Below, piece by piece: positions 45,006 to 50,316 of a DNA stretch of 50,316 nt. Numbering within the stretch: the first letter of the stretch is position 1; the number at the start of each line of letters is the position of its first letter. Position numbers and translations under genes: made by a program. The notes under the pieces were generated by a model. That model was not told where the DNA came from. It did no database searches and was given only the letters and a program-made list of their open reading frames with translations. This DNA comes from Terriglobales bacterium (GTDB taxonomy: Bacteria; Acidobacteriota; Terriglobia; Bryobacterales; Bryobacteraceae), in the NCBI GenBank assembly GCA_021372245.1, contig JAJFUV010000195.1, forward strand, positions 1-50,316, read 5' to 3'.

Positions 45006-45869
45006 ATGAGGGTTATGCGAGTTCCTATCTTGCTATCTGCTCTTCTATTTGGCGCCCTGGCGTGGGCGGAGGATGCCACGCTGCGGGGCGGCAACGTACT
45101 TTCCTGCGAGACCTACAGCTATCGCCAATTGATCGCTGCGGGCAAGTTGGACATGGTCTCGGCCCCGGCCTTTTACAAACAGGAAGGCATCAAGGGGATC
45201 TCTTACAACGACTCGTTCTTCAAGCAGCGGGACGACGCCTACGTCGACCAGGTGAAAACCGCCGTGAAGGCCGCTGGCCGCATGGTGACCTGCTTTGTGA
45301 TCGAAGGGAATCTGGCCCAAGCGGATGAGGCCAGGCGGCGCCAGCAGATCGAGTACAACAAGGCCGGCTTGCGCATGGCGCACCGGCTGGGCGCACCGGT
45401 GGTGCGGATCAATGTCGGCAATACGGGAACTGGGCCGGAGGCCGACGCCACGGTGGGCGTAGAGCGCGTGATTGCGGCCTTCAAGGAATTGCTGCCAGTG
45501 GCCCGGCAGTTGAAGATCCGGCTGGCGATCGAAAACCACGGCGGCGTTTCCAAGACCGCGGCCAATATCGTCAAGATCATTCAGGGCACGGACCCTCGAT
45601 GGGTGGGCGCGATGGTGGACTTCGGAAATTTCCCCGATGCGGTGCGCTATGAAGAAGTCGCCAAGGTGGCCCCGTACGCCTTCGTGACGCACGTGAAGAT
45701 CAACGAGTTCGACGAGCGCGGCGAGGCTGTCTCCTACGACTTTCCGCGCGTCCTGAACATGCTCAAGGCGCAAAAGTACAAGGGCTCGCTCTCCATTGAG
45801 TACGAGGGCAAGGGCGACCCGGTCGAGGGCGTGCGCAAGTCGAAAGCCCTCATTCTGAAGTATTGGTAG
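45006..45869 (+). CDS. Secreted sugar phosphate isomerase/epimerase-like TIM barrel
   Basis: A 287-residue protein with a signal peptide (VPILLSALLFGALAWAED) followed by a xylose isomerase-like TIM barrel. Typical strands are KLDMVSAPAFYKQEGIKGI, GAPVVRINVGNTG, IRLAIENHGG with its metal-binding Glu, VGAMVDFGNFPD with the following metal ligand, YAFVTHVKINEFD and GSLSIEYEGKGDP with the last Glu. The metal-ligand pattern looks complete. In Acidobacteriota such exported proteins accompany glycoside and cyclitol degradation. It begins 88 bases after the tRNA half-site and faces the TonB receptor gene tail to tail. Confidence 0.88.
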   Translation: MRVMRVPILLSALLFGALAWAEDATLRGGNVLSCETYSYRQLIAAGKLDMVSAPAFYKQEGIKGISYNDSFFKQRDDAYVDQVKTAVKAAGRMVTCFVIEGNLAQADEARRRQQIEYNKAGLRMAHRLGAPVVRINVGNTGTGPEADATVGVERVIAAFKELLPVARQLKIRLAIENHGGVSKTAANIVKIIQGTDPRWVGAMVDFGNFPDAVRYEEVAKVAPYAFVTHVKINEFDERGEAVSYDFPRVLNMLKAQKYKGSLSIEYEGKGDPVEGVRKSKALILKYW

Positions 45870-45938
45870 TCACCAGGCCATTACGGCCCCGCGTCGAACA
45901 GTGAACCGTCGTAGTACTTCGCCGGAGAATTCTTCAAC

Positions 45939-48900
45939 TCAGAATATCAACTTCATTCCGAACTGCACGATGCGAGGCGACATTGCGCTTGTCATCATTC
46001 CAGTAGTTGGTTGGTTGATGGTGCGGTTCGGCAGACCGAAGTTCGGATGGTTGAAGATATTGAAGAACTCGGCGCGAAATTGAGTATTGATGCGTTCTGT
46101 GATCCCCGTGTTCTTGAATACCGAAAAGTCCCAGTTCATCATCCCGGGACCGTACAGTGAGTTCTTGCCTACATTGCCCAACGTAAACAAGGGCGGCAGG
46201 ACGAAGGCGCTCTTATTGAAGTAAGTCGTGCCTTGATCGACACCACGCCGTTGCATGGAAGCCGAGGTGTCGATGCCGGCATACGGGTCTCCCGCCAGGT
46301 TGGGCCGTTGGTTGCTGGACCCGATACTGGCGTTGTCGCCTGAAGTTGCGAGTGTAAATGGCGGCCCGGACTGCATTGCGGTGATCCCGTTGACCTGCCA
46401 GCCCCCTGCCAGCTTGTTCACGACGCCGCCAGTGTTCAAGAACCTCCGGCCCTTGCCGAGAGGCAGGTTGTAGGAGTAGCTGAAGACGGCGCGATGCTTG
46501 ATGTCGAACGCGGCGGGGCTCTTTTCCGCGCGCAGATTGCAGCGGCATTGCGGGTTCGAGGGTGTGTTGTCGAAGTTGGAAGAGCTGTGGCTGTCGGAGA
46601 TCGCCTTGCTGAAAGTATAGGAAAACAGCAGCGCGAATCCGCTCGAGAAGCGGCGCTCCAGCTTGGTCAACAATCCGTGATACGTCGAAGATCCGCCATT
46701 GTCGGTGCTGAGGATGTTGTTGTTGCTGAAGTTCGGGAAATCCACGCGTTGTGCCAGCGGCGTAGGATTGGCCGGGTCCTTAACCAGAATGTTGGCCCCC
46801 TGCTGGAAGTTGCTCCGGCGCAGCAGTTTCTTCCCGGCCGATCCGACATAGCCCACTTCCACCGTCAGGTTGTCCATGACCTCCCGCTCTACCGCCATGC
46901 TCCACTGCACCAGGTACGGCGTACGATTCGTAATGTCCTCGCTGAACGGCTGGATGGCGCCGGTTGGCTGGTTCGGCGAAGGGAACAGGTTATCCAGGCG
47001 GAAAGTAGGAACGAATGTGTCGCTGGCCAGGTTCTGCGCAAACAGATAAGGCGGATTGTTGCGCAGGAACTGCGCCTCGTTGCCTTCCTGGACGTCATAG
47101 AACATGCCGGCTCCGGCGCGGACTACGGTCTTTGCCATCGGCCGATAGGCGATGCCCACCCGTGGAGCGACATTGTTCCGGTCGGGCGGGATCAACGAAC
47201 GCGATGTCGGCGATCCCCCGATATCCACTACACCTTTGCCAGGAACGAACACCTTCGTGGAATTCGCCAGCAACAGGCGGCCGCCGGTCGCGCGATTGTC
47301 GAAGTCGATAATGCTGAAACGATCCAGCTTCTCCACATACGGGCTGGCATATTCGTACCGGATGCCAAGATTCAGGGTCAGGCGCGAAGTTACCTTCCAA
47401 TCATCCTGAAAGTAGATCCCGTAAAGGTTGGTGTAGTCGTGTGCAATACCATCGCCCACGGAAGACTGAACGGTCTGCGGCACGCCGAGCAGAAGATCGG
47501 CGATGGAACTGCCAGTAGTGCTCGACTGGCTGGGCAGGTTTGTGAACTGCCCGGTGAATAGCGCGTATCCTCTGGCACTGTTGCCGACCACAGCCGTCAT
47601 GCGCGTGCGGCGGAAGTCGAAGCCGGATTTAATCGTGTGCCGTCCTTTGACCCACGTCACGTTGTCGAGGTATTGGTAACTCTGCACAACGGAGTTCGCT
47701 GGATACTGCGAGCCAGGCCCCAGGCCGCTGAAGCCGCCCGAGAGACCGATTAGCGGCAGTCCGTAACCGACTGTCGGATCGTCGATCGTGTTCTTGAACC
47801 CGAACAGGTCCTTGGCCGGATTTGCGCTCGGAGAATTGATCGCAGTCGTATAGTACTTGGACCGGTTGAATCCTGCGCGCGCTTCATTGAGCAGAGTCGG
47901 CGTGAATATATGGACCCAATTCAGCGCCACGTTCTGGCCTCGTATTGTGTCCGTGATGCCACTGTACGCCAGCGTGGCAGGCAGAGGGTGATTCCTGTCC
48001 AGGATCGAGTAGCGGCCGAACACGTTGTCCTTTGCCGAAAACCGGTGGTCGATTCGCGCATTCGCGTTATTGGTGTCGTCCACTCCGGGAATGCTCGCGA
48101 CATAGTTCCTTCCGGCCTGGCCGCTGTAGTTCGGCAACGGGTAGTAAGAGAGGATCTTGTTTGCCACCGTGCTGATGCGTGTCGAAGGGATCTTGTTCTG
48201 CCCGAAAGGCTGGCGGGTCCTGGTGGCCGCATCGAAGGTGTCGGGGTCGTAGATGGTGGGATTCCCGGCACCCGAAAAGTCACCGGCCCTCAACTCCGCC
48301 CATGGGAGATAGGCATAGTTGGTACCGCCTGAGCGCGTCCGTCCGCCTTCATAGTTCATGAAGAAGAACGTCTTGTCCCGGCCGCTATATACCTTGGGCA
48401 AGGTGACAGGCCCGCCAAGGGTTCCGCCGAACTGCGTGAAATTCAAACGCGCAACGGAGCCGAGTTGGAAGAAATTGCGCGCTGCGAAGCTACTGTTCCT
48501 GTTGAAGTACAGCAGCGTGCTGTGCACATCGTTGGTCCCGGACTTCAGGGCGGTGATGATCTGCGTGGAGCCGCGGCCAAACTCTGCGCTATAGGTGTCG
48601 CCGACCAGTTTGAACTCCTGGATGGCGTCTACGGAAGGAGTTACTGTCGGGGTCTGGAAAACGATGTCGTTCGTGTCGACGCCATCCAGAAGAAAGGCGA
48701 CGGAAGTGTCCCTGGCTCCGGCGACGTTCACGCTTCGGTTTACGCCCTTCTGCCCGGCGGTAGCGCCCGCCCGTGATGGAATCGCGCCGGGGATCAGCCG
48801 CGCCAGTTGCAGGTAGTCGCGGCCGTTCAGCGGCAGCTCTACAATCTGCTTGTTCGCGATCACCGATCCCACATCTGTCGCATCCGTCTTCAGAAATTGC

Positions 48901-49277
48901 AGACTGGCGACGCTTTCCACCTTCTGCACCAATTCCCCGACATCGAGTTTCACGTCAATTCGCGCAGTCTGGTTGACCTCCAGCCTGATGTCGCTGACGA
49001 CCTGAGTCTTAAAGCCCTCCCGCGAGACCTCAGCGCGGTAGACCCCAGGGAGTAAAGCCGGGAAGCTGTAGTTCCCTTCGCTGTCGGAATTGGCCTGCTT
49101 GGTTTCGTTCGTCCCCTGGTTCAGTAATTTGACTTGGGCCGCCGCGATGACCCCCTCACTTTGGTCCGTTACTCTCCCGACAATGCTGCCGCGGACGAAC
49201 TGCGCGTTTGCCGAAAACACCGCCGCGCCAAATGCGGCGATGAGGTAGAGAAACACCCTATTTGACCTCGTAAACAT
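45939..49277 (-). CDS. Oar-like TonB-dependent receptor
   Basis: A 1,112-residue outer-membrane receptor, complete. A signal peptide (VFLYLIAAFGAAVFSANA) leads to the carboxypeptidase-regulatory domain (IVGRVTDQSEGVIAAAQVKL, LLPGVYRAEVSREGF). The plug follows with VELPLNGRDYLQLARLIPG and EFGRGSTQIITALKSGTND. The barrel ends VQFGMKLIF with the aromatic C-terminus. It differs clearly from the two other receptors in the window, so the three are not recent duplicates. Upstream on the same strand is the glycosidase fragment at the window edge, with a gap of about 200 bases, and downstream lies the convergent sugar isomerase-like gene. Confidence 0.92.
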   Translation of the reverse strand: MFTRSNRVFLYLIAAFGAAVFSANAQFVRGSIVGRVTDQSEGVIAAAQVKLLNQGTNETKQANSDSEGNYSFPALLPGVYRAEVSREGFKTQVVSDIRLEVNQTARIDVKLDVGELVQKVESVASLQFLKTDATDVGSVIANKQIVELPLNGRDYLQLARLIPGAIPSRAGATAGQKGVNRSVNVAGARDTSVAFLLDGVDTNDIVFQTPTVTPSVDAIQEFKLVGDTYSAEFGRGSTQIITALKSGTNDVHSTLLYFNRNSSFAARNFFQLGSVARLNFTQFGGTLGGPVTLPKVYSGRDKTFFFMNYEGGRTRSGGTNYAYLPWAELRAGDFSGAGNPTIYDPDTFDAATRTRQPFGQNKIPSTRISTVANKILSYYPLPNYSGQAGRNYVASIPGVDDTNNANARIDHRFSAKDNVFGRYSILDRNHPLPATLAYSGITDTIRGQNVALNWVHIFTPTLLNEARAGFNRSKYYTTAINSPSANPAKDLFGFKNTIDDPTVGYGLPLIGLSGGFSGLGPGSQYPANSVVQSYQYLDNVTWVKGRHTIKSGFDFRRTRMTAVVGNSARGYALFTGQFTNLPSQSSTTGSSIADLLLGVPQTVQSSVGDGIAHDYTNLYGIYFQDDWKVTSRLTLNLGIRYEYASPYVEKLDRFSIIDFDNRATGGRLLLANSTKVFVPGKGVVDIGGSPTSRSLIPPDRNNVAPRVGIAYRPMAKTVVRAGAGMFYDVQEGNEAQFLRNNPPYLFAQNLASDTFVPTFRLDNLFPSPNQPTGAIQPFSEDITNRTPYLVQWSMAVEREVMDNLTVEVGYVGSAGKKLLRRSNFQQGANILVKDPANPTPLAQRVDFPNFSNNNILSTDNGGSSTYHGLLTKLERRFSSGFALLFSYTFSKAISDSHSSSNFDNTPSNPQCRCNLRAEKSPAAFDIKHRAVFSYSYNLPLGKGRRFLNTGGVVNKLAGGWQVNGITAMQSGPPFTLATSGDNASIGSSNQRPNLAGDPYAGIDTSASMQRRGVDQGTTYFNKSAFVLPPLFTLGNVGKNSLYGPGMMNWDFSVFKNTGITERINTQFRAEFFNIFNHPNFGLPNRTINQPTTGMMTSAMSPRIVQFGMKLIF

Positions 49278-49484
49278 AGGCTGACCTCTCTGGAACCCAA
49301 AGTTCCAAAACGCTGTGAACGTCGTACACGCCTGCCCCCACTTGCCGGGAAGGAACGCTACGCCACCCCCAAGGTTGACCCGCCCGTACCTCGGAAGTTC
49401 ACCGGCCCGTGGTTGCCCATCGCCACCAATACCCGGCGGAAGCTTGAGCCGCCGGGAAAACTTGTTGTCAGTACCAATGCCAAC

Positions 49485-50316
49485 CTACTGTTCCGTAACA
49501 AGTAACTTCACGGGTCCGATCAGTCCCGAGCGCAACTTGTCTCCGTCACGCAAAATGTTGCCATCGTGCCACCACCGGCTGCTGGCGCTGAAAGTGCCGG
49601 AGTCGAAACGGTTCCAGCGCATCTCGTTCGCCAGAAGGTTCGCCGCTATTACGGTCAACGTGTTCCGGCCCGGCTTCAATTTCTTGCTGATGTCGATGCG
49701 ATATGGCGGCCACACCAACGTGCCGGCCAGCTCCCCGTTCAGCCACACTTCGCCGGTGTAGCAGAGCTCGCCCAAATCCAAGGTGACCGCCCGCCCCACC
49801 GGGGCATCGAACGTGGTGGTGTAAATGCCGCGGCCCGAATACCAGTCGAGGTTCTGATTGCCCCAGTCCTGAAGCTGGAACTCCGCCTTTCCGCAACGTG
49901 CGACCGGCGGATCGTTCAGTCCATCGCCGGGCTTGTTCAGTGTGACCCTGAACGCCTGCTTTCCGTTTTCCAACACACATCCGGGTGGGACCGGGATTCT
50001 GTATTCGACCTCGACCGGATACCTCGAATCGCTGGGCGGCGGCGGCGCGACTTCATAGGCCTGCTGATCATCCACAGTCCACGTTTTGTCGGTCCGGATC
50101 GCGACGGCCTCCCCAGCCTTGCCCTTGATCGCGCCCTGCGCGAGCAGGAAGCCCTCCCCCCTTACGCGAAACTCAAGGCGGTGACGGCCCTTCGCCGCCG
50201 GGATTGCATTCAGGTTTGAAATCGGCGTCCCATCCCACAAGCACTCGACTGCCCCCTTCGCCTGGACCTTCACCGAGGCAGAGGCAGGATCGAACGGGAT
50301 ATCCAGCTCCTTGGCA
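49485..50316 (-). CDS. Glycoside hydrolase-type protein, C-terminal part (runs off the window)
   Basis: The last 276 codons of a larger gene; the frame is open to the window edge and its start lies beyond it. The visible part holds two beta-sandwich domains: one around HRLEFRVRGEGFLLAQGAIK with KTWTVDD, and a galactose-binding-like domain with GIYTTTFDAPVGRAVTLDL, LCYTGEVWLNGELAGTLVWPP, YRIDISKKLKPGRNTL and VIAANLLANEMR. This end is typical of large secreted glycosidases such as the alpha-L-rhamnosidase-like (GH106) group, in which catalytic residues lie further upstream. It is on the same strand as the following TonB receptor gene. Confidence 0.7.
   Translation of the reverse strand, partial: AKELDIPFDPASASVKVQAKGAVECLWDGTPISNLNAIPAAKGRHRLEFRVRGEGFLLAQGAIKGKAGEAVAIRTDKTWTVDDQQAYEVAPPPPSDSRYPVEVEYRIPVPPGCVLENGKQAFRVTLNKPGDGLNDPPVARCGKAEFQLQDWGNQNLDWYSGRGIYTTTFDAPVGRAVTLDLGELCYTGEVWLNGELAGTLVWPPYRIDISKKLKPGRNTLTVIAANLLANEMRWNRFDSGTFSASSRWWHDGNILRDGDKLRSGLIGPVKLLVTEQ

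Noticed and set aside
1..50316. CRISPR array or other regular short repeats
   Set aside because: No array of direct repeats with even spacers was seen; the only tandem repeats noticed are the three IS21 terminal units at 4279-4343.

Overview
The window looks like a chromosomal segment of a soil-type Acidobacteriota, closest in style to the Solibacter/Bryobacter group. This is inferred from gene style, since no marker gene is present. The pointers are GC-rich coding sequence, three very large Oar-like TonB-dependent receptors with an N-terminal carboxypeptidase-regulatory domain, Tat-exported Gfo/Idh oxidoreductases, and many catabolic operons interspersed with decayed mobile elements.

Layout. 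1-5,100 is a mobile-element margin: an RHS fragment, a tyrosine recombinase, a DNA adenine methylase whose 3' end is replaced by the tail of an IS21-type istA pseudogene, the IS21 terminal repeats, and a broken IS3-type orfA. 5,100-9,300 is a leftward operon: MFS transporter, amidohydrolase, GSA-like aminotransferase. 9,789-19,221 is a leftward set: ECF sigma factor, very long anti-sigma factor, a TonB receptor with one in-frame stop, an FAD oxidoreductase and a Gfo/Idh protein. 19,434-20,377 is a graveyard holding the 3' end of a group II intron inside an IS4 transposase, abutted by the C-terminus of another transposase.

20,575-39,985 is the most coherent part. A ROK regulator is followed by a tight operon: free-standing lipoyl domain, E1 alpha, E1 beta, split transketolase (two genes), UroD-like methyltransferase, Gfo/Idh protein. 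Divergent from ROK run a CBM9-like protein and an MttB-family methyltransferase. Further right is a second leftward operon: class III aminotransferase, EamA exporter, Tat-exported protein, TonB receptor, six-hairpin glycosidase. A 16-base motif close to TTTGTCAAGCAAAATA lies at the promoters of the lipoyl operon, the CBM9/MttB unit and the aminotransferase operon, with a weaker copy before the MFS operon. I read this as a ROK-controlled regulon for import and breakdown of a glycoside-like, possibly N- or O-methylated and aminated compound.

39,986-44,872 is gene-poor and carries an N-truncated MFS gene, the N-terminal half of a transposase and two small hypothetical genes. It ends at 44,873-44,917 in the 3' half of an initiator tRNA-fMet beginning exactly at the anticodon loop, which is the signature of an attachment site of an integrative element. 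To its right are a secreted sugar isomerase-like TIM barrel, a third TonB receptor, and the C-terminal part of a secreted-type glycosidase running off the window.

All calls rest on reading the sequence and remembered family features. No database search was run.
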